Shown: in pieces, positions 38,809-51,828 of the stretch
Layout of the letters: each line of letters begins with the position of its first letter
Position numbering within the stretch: position 1 is the stretch's first letter
DNA from: Apis mellifera
Taxonomy: Eukaryota > Arthropoda > Insecta > Hymenoptera > Apidae
Direction of reading: 5' to 3'
Length of the DNA stretch: 64,000 nucleotides
Assembly (NCBI RefSeq): GCF_003254395.2
Contig: NC_037648.1
Span: forward strand, 15,613,330-15,677,329
Program-made: the position numbers and the translations under genes
Notes under the pieces: generated by a model
The model's input: the letters and a program-made list of their open reading frames with translations, nothing else
The model's database searches: none
Told to the model about the DNA's origin: nothing

Positions 38809-41543
38809 TACTGCTTACAAAATTTTTAAACTTGATATAAAAGATGTATATATTAATTATTCGTTAAAAATATAAAAAAAATCAATGTAACATTTAAATA
38901 ATAAATATTTTTCTTTCTTTTTCTTATATATTTTACTTAAAATATGAAAAGATGAAAAAAAGGAAAGATTATTTAATGCAAATATTGCAAAACAATTTCT
39001 TTTCCGACACTATGCAATCTTTTCAACAGAGAACATAATGATCATAAAAATATTCCATCCATTGATTAGATATTTATGAATGGCAATCACCCCTGACATT
39101 TTATATTAAATAATGTTAAACAATATTTATAAATATCAAGAAAAGTTATTAACAAGTCAATGAGCCAGAAATTTGAACGTGAAAATATTACATGATGTTT
39201 AATGTCATCGTGATAGAATATTGACTCACCGTGGCAATAGAACGAGTGATATAATTAATAAATATCGCACGCAGAATAGTCCCTATGACTGAGATTGAAA
39301 ACGTAAGCGTTTGAACGTGCACGACACAGAGCTCACATCAGACTTTCGAAACAATACACACCTCGTGACACTTCCGCGAAACAATAATACTCAACACTAT
39401 CAAACAATCTCTCTTTCTAATGTTGTTTTCTAATGTTCGTTTTCAAACAATTGGCAATACACACCCAGAATATTCCTCCGTTGTTCATATTAATACGGGT
39501 GGTAGACATTTGATGTTAGAAAACAAAAAAAAAATTCAGATTACGAATAATTGAAAACGCACTTAATTCAACGAGTAACGTCAATGTCACCCCGCTACTG
39601 TCTATTGAAAATAGAAGGGTGTCGATCCAGTCGGAGAGATCCGAAAAAATTGTGTATTGCTGTTTGCCACGAATAAATCATTATTCTCCATTCACCCTTC
39701 GTACTTAAATCAGTCACGTGAATCACATAACCACGCGCGTCCCGTTCAACTACTCGAAAACATGAGTGAAACAGGCTGAGAGCTGTCACAAACCATCACT
39801 ACTCTCGCCATTTTGGTTTACACTGACACTCAGAAACGATCAGAGAGGTGTTATACTATGAATACGCATGCGCGCGACAGGTGGCTGCCCGGGAGTTGAA
39901 CGTTGCCTGCAGTATATTGTCGACATTTGAATTGTTATTGTATTTCGTTATTAAAAATTTAAAAAAAACAGGATTGACATTATTATATATTAAATATTAT
40001 TACATATATATTTTTATTATATATAATATATATATATATATGAGATTATAAAATTATTTAAATATTATAAATTGTTATACAATAATTTATTTAAAAGTAC
40101 AAATAGATTTTGAATATTTTTAATCAACTATAACTACTTATATTTGTTGAATGATAGTCAATTAATTGTTATCTTAATTCAATGTATTTTTGGATGAATA
40201 ATTGATCATTTTTATTTAACAAATATATGCAGATAATATCAATATCATATCATTCTAAGTTTTATTATATTAAGTCACTTTTGATTTTAGAATCTTCTTA
40301 TTATTTTAAGATTGATATTAATAGATTGTAAAAATTGTAAATTTATTTTTAATTTGCAATGTAATATACAAATATAAGTATTAGTATATAAGTATAAGTA
40401 TTATAAGTATTATCATTTCATTTTTTATTATAATAAATTATTGAAGGCATAAAAATTAAATCTAAAAGTTGATAAATTATTGATTATATAAAAATCATGT
40501 TCACATATTTTATTTATTTTTATATATATTTTTCACATCAGTAAAAATTATGTATTTTCATAATTTATATAAATAAAACTATATCAATTGTTATTATATA
40601 TATTATATATATATCTACTTATAAATACTTTATATATATTACATATATATTTTAGTATATATAAATATTAAATATAATAAATATAATAAAATACTAAAGT
40701 ATATAAAATATATACTTTATTCAACAAGATAGAAATTTATAAATCAAATTAATTCAATATTATTAGAAAAATTTTAATAAAATTTTAATAAAATAAAAAT
40801 AATAAATTATTCTTAAAATTAATAAAATTAATAATGAGTTAATAATAATGAGTTATTAATAGTAACAAATTTTTTGGTAATAAATTAAATATGTTATAAT
40901 ATTATAAATCATTATATTACATCAATAAATTATAAAATTAATAGAATAAATATTAGAAATTATAATATTTCAATATTTTATATTTTAAAATATTTTTTTG
41001 AATTTATTCATAATTTATTAATTTATCATTATCAATATCCACTTATAATATTCGACATTGTCTGCTGAGCAATGGTTATCGACGAGTAGAAGATCTTAGT
41101 TTATTTGCCAGTATACTTTATCGTTATTATAGAAAGATGAAACCTATTTATTTTTGTGGCACTGTATTATCTACAAATAGTAACTCATAAAAATTTAATT
41201 ATTATTTCATGTCAAACAATAATTTAGATTAGAGTTTTTTTTATATTCTCATTTCATAATTTCAAAGTTTTTAAATATTATTTTTTATTAGATTATTTTT
41301 TATTATTTTTCTAAGATTTTAATTTTCCATTTTATTTTTAATTTAACTTTTTAATATTTCAATTTATTTCAAATTTTAATTAATGTGGGTATATAGTATA
41401 AAACTTATTTTATTTTATTAAAAATATAAATAAAATTCGACTTTCCTATCACATAAAAAAATAAAAATAAGAATTTAAAATAAAATATTCAAAATTTATC
41501 AATCTATTTTAAAAAAATATTTTTGATACTTGTAGAAAAAAAT
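38809..41543. other. AT-rich intergenic region between two tRNA genes
   Basis: No coding exon. 39.2-39.9 kb is less AT-rich and contains CACGTG-like and GCATGCGCGCG elements near 39867-39880, so it may be a promoter (inference). 40.0-41.5 kb is almost entirely A/T low-complexity sequence with several AT runs. Confidence 0.5.
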
Positions 41544-41617
41544 TGGCCCATGGGGGGATCGAACCCACGACCTTCGCGTTATTAGCACGACGCTCTAACC
41601 TACTGAGCTAATGGGCC
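41544..41617 (-). tRNA. tRNA-Ile (anticodon AAT)
   Basis: 74-nt minus-strand cloverleaf. Acceptor stem GGCCCAT with ATGGGCC and discriminator A. The anticodon arm is TCGTG-CTAATAA-CGCGA (anticodon AAT, read as IAU). The T-arm contains GTGGGTTCGATCCCC. No intron; a short T-run follows on the minus strand. Confidence 0.97.
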
Positions 41618-41958
41618 TTGCTGACTTATGTTTTATTGGATAGATGTATTGTCGTATAAAAACCTAAATATAGATTATAAACTTAAATAAACATTATATA
41701 TATATTTGTGTTATATAATATTTTTTAATAATTATATTATATATATATATATTTATATTATAATAAAAATACAAATTTAAAAAATATTAAAGTTTAAATT
41801 AAATTTAAAAATTTGATTTTGAAAGATAAAAAATTTATTTATTTTTGTGCTTTTTAGTATAACATTAAAATCAAATATGTACATAATATTATTTTATATA
41901 AAATTCATTATATATTATATATTATATATATTATAATATAATAACGTTATATCACATT

Positions 41959-43456
41959 TTATTTAATTTGACATAAGGCATTTTTAAAAATTTCATTTAA
42001 TTTATCATATCCCTTTAAGCCAACTTTAGTACCAGCTACTTGACAACCAAAAGTCACAGCTCCTTGCAAAACATTTTGTGTAATAAATTCTGTATGACTA
42101 CATTCTAAACTTTCAATATTATAATTCATTTTAATATTACGTTCCATTTTTACATCTGTATGTAAGACACTAGTTGCTTCATTTGTTTGTAGATTTCGTT
42201 TTCTGATAAATTCCAATTTTGCCTTATTTAAAAAATGTAATACTGCAGCATTGAAAGTATCTCCAGCTCCTAAAGTGTCTATAACTTTTTGTGGTGGAAA
42301 TGCAGGTGATTGTACTATAATATTGTCAGGAGTTCTTGCCATAGCACCTCTATCACCCCAAGCACATATAAGAGTTGCTCTGAAAAAAAAAATTTTATGA
42401 TAATATGCTTATTTTTAAGTAATTTTTAAATAATTTTTTTATACCCTGATTTAGCTTCTTCGCCAATATTCTTCAATGTTTCACTCATATTTTCATATCC
42501 TCTACTTTGAGCAAAATCTTTAGCTATAAATACTAGATCAACATAAGGTAATAAATCTAATAATTCTTGTTTTGGAGTTTCTAATTCTACACTGATAGTA
42601 ATTGGTGCTTGATTTGTATCTATCTCTTTGTTATCTTGACTATAATTCAGCATATTATTATAATTTTCCACACATTGCATCATAGATAAAACTTCGTTCA
42701 AATTTCTACCTTCAAAATGAATCCAACTATAATCTTCTAAATGTAATTGTTCAAAATTTTTTAATGTTAACTCTGGCAAATTTGGATTATGATGCACAAT
42801 CGTACGAGAACCAGAGCTTAGACTTAGAATAATAGTAGATATTGGACATCCTATTTTTTTTATCATAGGACAATGAGAAAAGTCAATATTATATTTTTGC
42901 ATATCATTTTGGAAAAAATTTAAATGTTCTTCAGCACTTAAAGTACCAAAAAATTCACATGAGCTTCCTAATAGAGAAAGAACTGTGCAAGAGTTAGATG
43001 CATTACCTCCTCTTTGCCATCTACATTCTATAGATCTGCAAAATAAAATATAAATTAAAAAAAATAATAAATTTTATTTTGAATATATTAAAAATATTAA
43101 TTAAATTTTATTAATTGTAATAAATAGTATAAAATTACTAAAAAAATATTGATTATATAATTATTATATTTATATTTATATTATAAATTTATATAATTAT
43201 TATATTTTAGTAAAGCATATTTATTATTTACATCAATATTAATATCAGCTGATTAGTAATGATAAAATAGATGGATAATACTGCGCAATCGCATATATAA
43301 AAATACCTTTTACCTTTGGTCAGAATCTTCTACAGGATATTGTTTGCACGTTTGTACAATATCTAAACAGCTTACTCCAACGCAAAGAATTTTTTGCCGA
43401 TTTGATTCCACTGTAAAAGATGTACCAACAATTTTCTCGTAGAAACTTGAAATCAT
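41959..43456 (-). CDS. KHK: Ketohexokinase (fructokinase), PfkB family
   Basis: Three minus-strand exons (43456-43314, 43035-42445, 42379-41959) encode 384 residues. The fold is that of PfkB sugar kinases, and the motifs are those of ketohexokinase, which makes fructose 1-phosphate from fructose and ATP in the cytosol. ILCVGVSCLDIV lies near the N-terminus, RWQRGGNASNSCTVLSLLGS at 53-72, WIHFEGRN mid-protein, and DTLGAGDTFNAAV at 279-291 with D285 as catalytic base. FGCQVAGTKVGLKGYD lies close to the C-terminus. The protein is about 85 residues longer than human KHK (298). Most of the surplus is an N-terminal extension of about 16 residues and a hydrophilic insert of about 45 residues (around 300-343), between the catalytic helix and FGCQVAG. 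The insert is read through with no splice signals. Divergent from Symplekin. Confidence 0.93.
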
Positions 43457-43789
43457 GTCAGTCAACAGTGTAAATATACAACTTATATTACATATCTCTT
43501 ACTTGAGAGATGATATAAATTTAACTGATTAACATATATTGAAATGAATTTTATGATTCGATAACTAACCATATTTTTCATTTAATCGAATTTTTCCTTT
43601 ATTATCTGTACGATTAGGTATAATACATATGTATCGATTAAATTTATTTAACCTTTGACTCTCGACAAATATTCTGATAATTTTTAATGTTATTTTTATA
43701 TTTAAAATAATACTGAAATTTAGCATATTATAGAACAAATTAAATATTTTTATGAGTTATATTCATATCATTTATTTAATATATCTATA

Positions 43790-43822
<33 letters not shown>

Positions 43823-44363
43823 AAGATATAATGAAGATTATGAAGAACGAAATATTAATTTTATTACAATATAGATTTTTACTTTGTTAATCTTGTATTA
43901 AAATATATTAGAAAATATATGTAAAAATTAATTATTGTATTTAAAAACTATATAAATGAAATACAGCATTAATTAATGTATTTACAATAAAATTAATTGA
44001 AAAATATCTTAAAATTCCCGCTTCGTGTGTCAACATGGAACGATTATAGCGCTTAATGATCAACGAAAAATGCCAAGATGGCAACGCTAACGATTTCATT
44101 GTATGTTAAGATAGTTTTTATTGTTTATTCACTAAAATTTTAAATATAATATCTAAAAAGATTATTTTATGAAAAAATATAGAGTCTTTGCTAAATTATT
44201 AGAAATATTTGTTTTTTAAGTAGGCTAAATCTATGTAAGGAATTCATATAAATTACCATATCGAAGCTTCGTCTAATTATTCTCCGTCATTTCACTATCA
44301 AATATTTGTTACCTACGCTTTTATCTTTAGATTAATTATTATCATTAATTATTATTATATACG
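43457..44363. promoter_or_regulatory. Divergent promoter region of KHK and Symplekin
   Basis: About 0.9 kb between the two starts. It contains CCAAGATGGCAACGC at 44072-44086, a YY1-like/AAGATGGC element common at housekeeping promoters, and an AT repeat at about 43791-43822. No coding exon. Confidence 0.5.
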
Positions 44364-47098
44364 ATGGATCCTCGAATACATAGAAGATCAGAACCAGAAA
44401 AAGGACCAGGCGATTTGGTCAGTGCATTAACCTCACAAATTATTTTTCCTCAAAATATAAATTTTTGAAATAATTTATAATATATATACATACGAATGCG
44501 TATATATCTAAAACTGAAAATTATTAAAAATTCATAATTATTTAACTTTAATTATTTTTATCAAGAAAAAAGATAAATATTTTAATCTGAATTATATCTT
44601 CCAGATAGTTGAATGGTTAAATGAAGCTTCTTTAAATCCAGGAGAAGATATAAAAGTTACAAATTTATGTAAAGTTCAAGAAATCTTAATTAATAAGGAA
44701 CCACAATTACTTCCATTATATTTGGATGAAGCATTACAGTTTTCTTTAGATAGATATGCAGAAGTTAGAAAAACAATTACAGGTTTTATAGAAGAAGCCG
44801 GGTAATAATTATTCTTGAAATTTATAATATAATACAAAATTTATAATATAATATAATATTTATAATATATATACATACATATGTATGTTATAATATTATT
44901 ATTTGTATTGTGAATAAAATAATCATATTTTATTTATAGAGTAAAACAACCTGAAGTAATTCCACGTGTTGTTCAAATACTTTTAAGATTAGTTTCTGAT
45001 GAATCATCAGCTGTTGCTAAAAGAGCTCTTAGAGCTAGTGGTAGAATATTAAGAGCTGCTTTAAAATGGATATCTAGTGCTACTACAGTTACAGCAGAAA
45101 TGGAAGTAGCATGGAATCAACTTAGTGCTCTTAAAATTCAAATAATAAATATGATTGATAGTGATAATGATGGGTAAAGGAATTCTTAAAATTTTATTTT
45201 ATACATTTTGATTAAAAATTAATTTATAATATTTTCTTCTTTTTTATATTCAGTATCAGAACACAAGCTGTGAAATTTCTTGAAGGTGTTGTTTTAATAC
45301 AAACATATCCTGATCCAGATATTCCTAAAAAAGCTGATGATTTTTCTTTAGAAGATATTCCATTAACATTAAAAATAGCACGTAGACGAAAATTAGAAGA
45401 AGAAGCTAATGATGTAATGGATTTATTAATAAAATTTCATGGATCTCCACATGTTAGTAGTGTTAATTTGATGACATGCATGGGATCTTTAGCATTAATT
45501 GCTAAAACAAGACCTCAATTTATGCCAGGTGTAATACAAGGTATGCAATACTTTCAAAAAAAAAAGAAAGAAAGGAAAAAAGTACAATTTAATCATTAAA
45601 TTAAATTTCAACTTTCCCACAATTATTATTACAATTAAAATTATAATTTGATTAAATTAAAATTTATCAATTTATAGCATTACAGAGATTACAACATGAT
45701 TTACCACCTACATTGTCCGATTCTCAAGTAACTAGTGTACAAAAGCAATTAAAATTAACTCTATTAGGATTAATGAAACATCCAGCTAGCATAGAATTTG
45801 TATCTATAATAGCTAAACAATTAACACAATTAGGAGCAAAAGAACAAGAAATTCTAAAAGCTTATCCGAAACCAGAAGATATTCGGCGTATGAAGAAACG
45901 TCAACAAGTAAAAGTGCAAAAAATAAATTTTTACTATATAAACTGATGATAATTATTAATTATTAATAATTTACGTAATTTTTAGGAAGCAGCTGCATCT
46001 TCTGCAGCAAAACGTGTGAAAATTGAAACTTCTTTAGTATCAGATGAATCGGAAATTGTACCCAGTTTAATTCCTACTTCAAAATTATCAGAATTAATTG
46101 AACTTTCAGAAAGTTTTATTGCTGAAAGATTAAGCGTAGAAATTGCTACAGATTTAGTAATGGATAGTATGGTAGGTAAATTTTTATATAAAATAAATTA
46201 ATTTTTTTATTAATAACTATTTATTTTTTTTTTATTAATTTTTTTTTAATAGGCATGGGTTCCAGACACAATGACAGCTATTTTTCAAAGAGAATATCAA
46301 CCTACTTCAACGACCGATATAAATATTCAGCGGCAGACAATTGCTAAATTATTAGCGACGCAAATAAAGCAAGCTAAAACGAAGAAAAAAAAGGATGCTA
46401 AAGATGAAGATGCTGTGATGGAAGATTTAGTAAAAAATCCAACTATTAGCGTAGCAGAAGCTAAACGAGAACGAAAACGTGAAAAAGATAGAGAAAAAGA
46501 GAAAGAAGCAAGGGCATCTCTAGAAGCGCATGAAAAATCATTGGCGAAAACAAGAACTCGTTTAAAAGCCTTAAAATTGTCTGAAGTTACAAAACCATTG
46601 TCAAAAGAAGTAAAAGAAAAAATGTTATTGATGGCTGTGAATCGAATTTTACTTTCTGAGAAAACAGCTGTATTTGGTGGTGTGGCAGCCATAAGGTAGA
46701 TCATTTTATAAATTATTGATTTTTTTAAAAATATTATTAATTAATATAAAATATTGTTTTTTTTTTTTTTATTTTTCTTTAGATCAAAAATTTTAACTAC
46801 TCTAGCTGCAACATTTAATCCATACATTAAAGAGGCAGTATTACATTATATTACTGATGATATGAGAAATCGTTTAGATTTAGCATTAGGTTGGTTATAT
46901 GAAGAATATGCATTGCTTCAAGGTTTTCAAAGACGAACTACATTATGTACAAAACCTCAAGAAGCTCCACATCAGGCTTATAACTTTTTATTATGTACTT
47001 TAGTATCTGCAATAGATTTAGTTCAAGGCAAAGATCGTGATACATTATTATATAGGTAATAAATAAATGAAGAGTTTAATATAGTCATATAGTTTTAA

Positions 47099-47154
<56 letters not shown>

Positions 47155-49208
47155 TTGAAAAGGCTATACTTGGAAGCACCTTTAATTACCGAAGATGCTG
47201 TTGAAGCTTTAAAAATGGTATCTTCTGATGAAACAAGAGGATTGGTACCATTGCAATTATTAAAAGAGATGGTTATTCGTAGACCAACAAAACAATTAGT
47301 TTTTCTAAATGTATTATTATGTCATACTGGTCACGAAAATAATACGGTAACTTATAATTATTTGATTACGTAATTCAAATATCTTTTATATGCTTATTTT
47401 AAACATTTTAATTTTATGTTTATAAATAGATAAGAGAAGCTGCTATACAATTAGTTTGTCAACTGTATAGTCGTCCTGAATTAAGTAAACTCATAGAAGA
47501 GTACGCGGTTCTTTATTTAGGTTTCTTACGGCTTCATATACCTCCTGAAATTGTTTTTGGACAAGATAGAGGTAGGCCACAAGTAGAATCTCAATGGACT
47601 GAATCAACTACAAGAGCTTGTCTTGGATTATATCTTGCTCTGTTGAGTGAACATCAAGACTTAATTCATGAGTAAGTTATTTTTTTCAAAAGCATTTAAT
47701 AATTATATATATCTACTAATATTATTTTTTTAGATTGGCAAGAGTTTATACATCAATGAGTGCAGATGTCAAACGTATTGTTCTTCGATTAGTAGAAGGA
47801 CCTGTAAGATCTTTAGGAATGGGTAGTCCACAATTGTTGGCATTAGTTGAAAATTGTCCTAAAGGCGCTGAAACACTAGTTACAAGAATTATTCATATTC
47901 TTACAGAAAAATGTATTATAAATTTATAATTTTACATTTGCTTTTATTATTTTGATATATAATATCAATATAATATTCTTTCATTTTTAGCTGCACCAAG
48001 CGTGGAATTAGTATCAAGGGTACGAGAACTCTATCAAACTAGAGTTTCAGACGTTCGATTCTTAATACCAGTCTTAAATGGTTTAACAAAAAAAGAAGTA
48101 ATAGCCGCTCTTCCAAAACTCATAAAGTTAAATCCTATTGTTGTTAAAGAAGTAAATAATAATATAATATTATTAAAATAATATAATCTAAATTTAAAAT
48201 AAAATCATGTTACATTATTAATATTTTAATTTTTTTTATAGGTATTCAATAGATTGTTAGGCACTCACAATAATGAAAGTGGTGTACCTCATACATCTCC
48301 TATTACACCTGCTGAATTATTAATAGCATTGCATAATATAGATCCAAGTAAAGCAGAATTAAAAACAATTATAAAAGGTATAATATATCATTTTGCCTAT
48401 TTGATCCTACATAATCTTATTTCTATTTTTTATTCAAAATTGTAATATCAATTTACAGCTACGTCTTTATGTTTTGCGGAAAAACAAATATATACGCAAG
48501 AAACTGTAGCTGTTGTAATGCAACATCTTATGGAGATGACACCGCTTCCAACATTACTCATGCGTACAGTGATACAAAGTTTAGCATTATATCCTAGATT
48601 AAGTGGATTTGTTATGAATATACTTCAGCGGTTAATTCTCAAGCAAGTTTGGAAACAGCCAAAAGTTTGGGAAGGTTTCGTAAAATGTTGTGAACGCACG
48701 CAGCCACAAAGTTTTGCAGTTATTTTACAGCTTCCTCCAACACAATTAGCCGAAGCGTTAAAAATGGCAAGCAATTTACGAACACCTTTACTAGCACATG
48801 TCGAAGCCTTTGCTGAAAATCAGGTAATTTTTTTCAATAACATATTTTATTTATATAAAAATAATATATATTCTTGATTTTATTTCACTAAAAATTAAAA
48901 AAATTCAACATGAAAATGTAATATCTGTAAAATCTTTTCAGAAAGCGCACATTCCGCAATCAATAATGGATGTTATTCAGGGTAAATCACCTTGTGACAT
49001 GCATGATGAATTTGATATTGTGAGTAAAAATACCTGTATATAAAGAATTGATTTTTATACTATCATAAAAATAATAAATATATGAACTGATCCAAATAGT
49101 TTTTCCTTGACTTTCTTGCAGGCACCACCCGGTGATTATCCGATTGAACAAAAACCAGATACAATAGAAACTGATGTTTCAGAACCAGCTCCTCCTGGTT
49201 TAGATTAG
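44364..49208 (+). CDS. Sym: Symplekin, mRNA 3'-end processing scaffold
   Basis: Sixteen exons (44364-44417, 44605-44801, 44940-45173, 45254-45540, 45678-45907, 45986-46171, 46253-46695, 46783-47055, 47163-47346, 47430-47671, 47734-47912, 47991-48151, 48242-48377, 48459-48823, 48942-49019, 49122-49208) encode 1111 residues; fly Symplekin is of similar size. The N-terminal third is helical HEAT-type repeats (VIPRVVQILLRLVSDESSAV, GSLALIAKTRPQFMP). A Lys/Glu-rich central segment follows (around 430-490; KRERKREKDREKEKEARA). The C-terminal half matches the Symplekin C-terminal domain (LLRLVEGPVRSLGMGSPQLL, then FLIPVLNGLTKKEVIAALPK). Symplekin scaffolds CPSF/CstF in polyadenylation and the histone pre-mRNA cleavage complex, acting in the nucleus. 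One intron (47056-47162) is largely an AT microsatellite. Names of short motifs are read from the translation; domain limits are approximate. Confidence 0.95.
47101..47146. repeat. (AT)n microsatellite inside a Symplekin intron
   Basis: A pure AT run of about 46 bp occupies nearly half of the 107-bp intron 47056-47162 and ends 16 bp before the acceptor. The polypyrimidine tract is the short T-run at 47147-47156. Confidence 0.95.
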
Positions 49209-50366
49209 CATAAACTCATTCCAGTGTTGGGATTTGAATCATCATCAACAGATTGTCCCAACTTTAACGAATTTACCTTGTAAATTATTAATTATTTTTT
49301 TATTCGCATTATATTCAGTAATCTGAAACGTTAGATCCACGTATTTACCAAATCACATATGAAATGTAAATATTTCTTATTCAGAATTTGCTGAAAATTC
49401 GATTAATTTTATAGCTATGACAAATCCTTATTTCGTTCTATTTTGTAAATAGAACTTTCTCTTCTGCATATAAATGTATATACATGTTATCTTCATTATA
49501 TAGTATATTTTCATTTATTTTCTGATAAATGATAATTTTCAATTTTACAAAACAAAAATTAAATAATTTTTTTCAATATTTTCATTTTCATAAAAAAAGT
49601 CAAATACTATTATTAATAATTGAAATTTTAAATTCATTTACACATAACTATTTTCATAAATCATAATTATGATAAACGAGTTCAACATCTAATATATACA
49701 GTTACAATTTAGATATATGAATATTTATAAAATTAAAAATTCGAATATATTTATATAGTTTTCTCTATTTATATATGTGTATACGTGCACTTGCTCGCGT
49801 GTATGCTTGTGCATCAGATATTTTGCTATCAAATCGTTATAATATTGATACTGTGTATATAGATTATTTTTACATGTAAATAGCACGTGTATAATATTTT
49901 TCATTCATTTCACAGAATACTTACATCACGTGCGAATGTTTCATTTGTCGCAAAATGTAAGTATAAAAACTCATTTTAAAACATAAGAACATAAGAAATC
50001 TTTAATATTTCAGTTGCGCCATAATATTTTATGCGCAACACGTATGATTATTTATTTATAAATTAGTATTATTTATAAAATAGTATATTATATTATTTTA
50101 TTTCTACAAACGTTAAAATATATAAAAATGAAATTTTATACAAAAATTATAAAACAAGTTACAAATTTTGTTGATCTTTATTGAAAGATATTTCAAAGAT
50201 CAAAATATATACAAAACTAAATAAAATATTCATTTTTCAATACATTTTAAAATTCTCTTGTATATTATTGTAAAAACTTAGCAACAGTTTTTCCATGCAT
50301 TATTTTGCAATGTATATTATAATTTTATAATAAAAATACATTCTCTCATATTAGGAAATTTGATTT
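49209..50366. other. Convergent 3' region between Symplekin and the SDR gene
   Basis: About 1.15 kb of AT-rich non-coding DNA with expected 3' UTRs. No ORF or RNA gene was recognised. Confidence 0.6.
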
Positions 50367-51828
50367 TCATCCAAAGTCAACACCGGTATCTAGTAAATCG
50401 CGTAACATAAACGAGGCCTTCTTTGGAAGTATTCTAAATATATAAAATATTAATTAATAACAAAATTAAATTAAATATTAAGAACAAGAAAAAAAAATAT
50501 TACATATTTAGTAACATTAATAATAAATTTACCTAAAAATATGTCCTAAGTAAAGCAAATATCCAGGTACACTAAATTCCGCATAATTTCGACGAACTCC
50601 ATCTAAAATTTGTTTAGCTGCTTCCGCGGCAGGCATTGTACCAAAATAACTTGGTATCCTTTAAAAATTATAAAAAATAAATTTCCGATAAAAATAAAAT
50701 ACCGTTATTTCATTACTTACCTAAAACGAATATCTTTTGCTACTTCAGCACCTACAATAAATGGATAAACATGGACTAAAGAAATTATAATATTACTGTT
50801 TGAATGTCTTAACTCCGTATGTAATGACTCAGCTAATCCTTGAACTGCAAATTGTGCAGTGGATAAAGAAACTCTTTTCCCTCCTGTGGCAGCACCAGAA
50901 AGGCCAGCCACAGATGACATAACCACTATATGACCTTTACCAGCACGCTCCATGCATGGTAAAACTGTATCTAATAACTAAAAAAAGATTTTAATATAAA
51001 AATTCACTAATAAATTATTTATCATTCAAATGATATTTACCCAGAAATGACTCAGGATAGTCAAATCAATCGTATGTCTTATTTCTGGTGGATCTTGAAC
51101 TAATGCTCTAGGGCTTGGTATACTACAGCAATGGAAAAGCATTGTAACTTCGCCTAATTCTGATTGAATAATATTCACTGTATGAGCTACCTATTACGTT
51201 TTATTTACAATCAAATCAATATATATTTATTATAATATAAATATTATATATTTGCTTATTGTACATTTATAATGATTACTCACTTCATCTTTATGTGTTA
51301 TATTACAAATATACATTTTAGCAATTCCTAACGATTTAGATGCTAATTGTACAGTATTACCACAATTTTCAATATTAATATCTACACAAGCAACATTAAC
51401 ACCAAGTTGACACAAATGAATTGCTAATTCTCTACCTATGCCTCGTCCTGCACCAACAACCTAAAATCAAAAAATAATTTTTAATTTAATTTAATCTAAT
51501 AAATTTTCTTTTATAATTGAAATTCTTTTATAATATAATTATATTACCATTGCAACTTCTCCACGAAGACTTTTTAAGGGAGGAGGTCTAAATATTCTGT
51601 ATAATGCAATTAAAATAGCAAAAAATATTCCAAATAAAAGTGTCACAAGATCTACTATTAAAATAACCAAAGAATATAATCTGAGCAACATCTTTGGTTT
51701 TCTTCTCAAATTCTTCTGCAATATAAAATTATACTTGTTTCTAAATTATTCAATTAATTTAATATATTAAAAAAACAATTAATTGTTAAAAATTATTTTA
51801 TTATTGTAATAAACAGAATATTTACCAT
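50367..51828 (-). CDS. SDR16C-like membrane protein lacking the catalytic residues
   Basis: Seven minus-strand exons (51828-51826 with only the ATG, 51715-51548, 51460-51284, 51190-51041, 50977-50721, 50658-50533, 50433-50367) encode 315 residues, the usual size for retinol dehydrogenase 10/SDR16C and 17-beta-HSD11-type proteins. A membrane anchor lies at about 14-40, followed by FRPPPLKSL. The cofactor motif is kept as VVGAGRGIG (58-66), with D84 after the second strand, a pattern that favours NAD. The enzyme core is not kept. The NNAG block is FHCCS, the catalytic YxxxK is L204..Q208 (SVAGLSGAATGGKRVSLSTAQFAV, with about three extra residues), and the helix-4 Asn is replaced in IDLTILSHFW. 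The frame is intact across all exons with normal splice sites, so this is an expressed-looking pseudoenzyme rather than a decayed gene. If the ATG-only exon is wrong, translation starts at M10 (MLLRLYS). Divergent from NDUFA1. Confidence 0.88.

Noticed and set aside
40000..41500. Extreme AT tract considered as a replication origin or mobile-element remnant
   Set aside because: No terminal repeats, target duplications or coding remnants. Simple AT low complexity is common in bee intergenic DNA.
46327..46704. 125-codon minus-strand ORF
   Set aside because: Exact antisense shadow of the Lys/Glu-rich Symplekin exon at 46253-46695.
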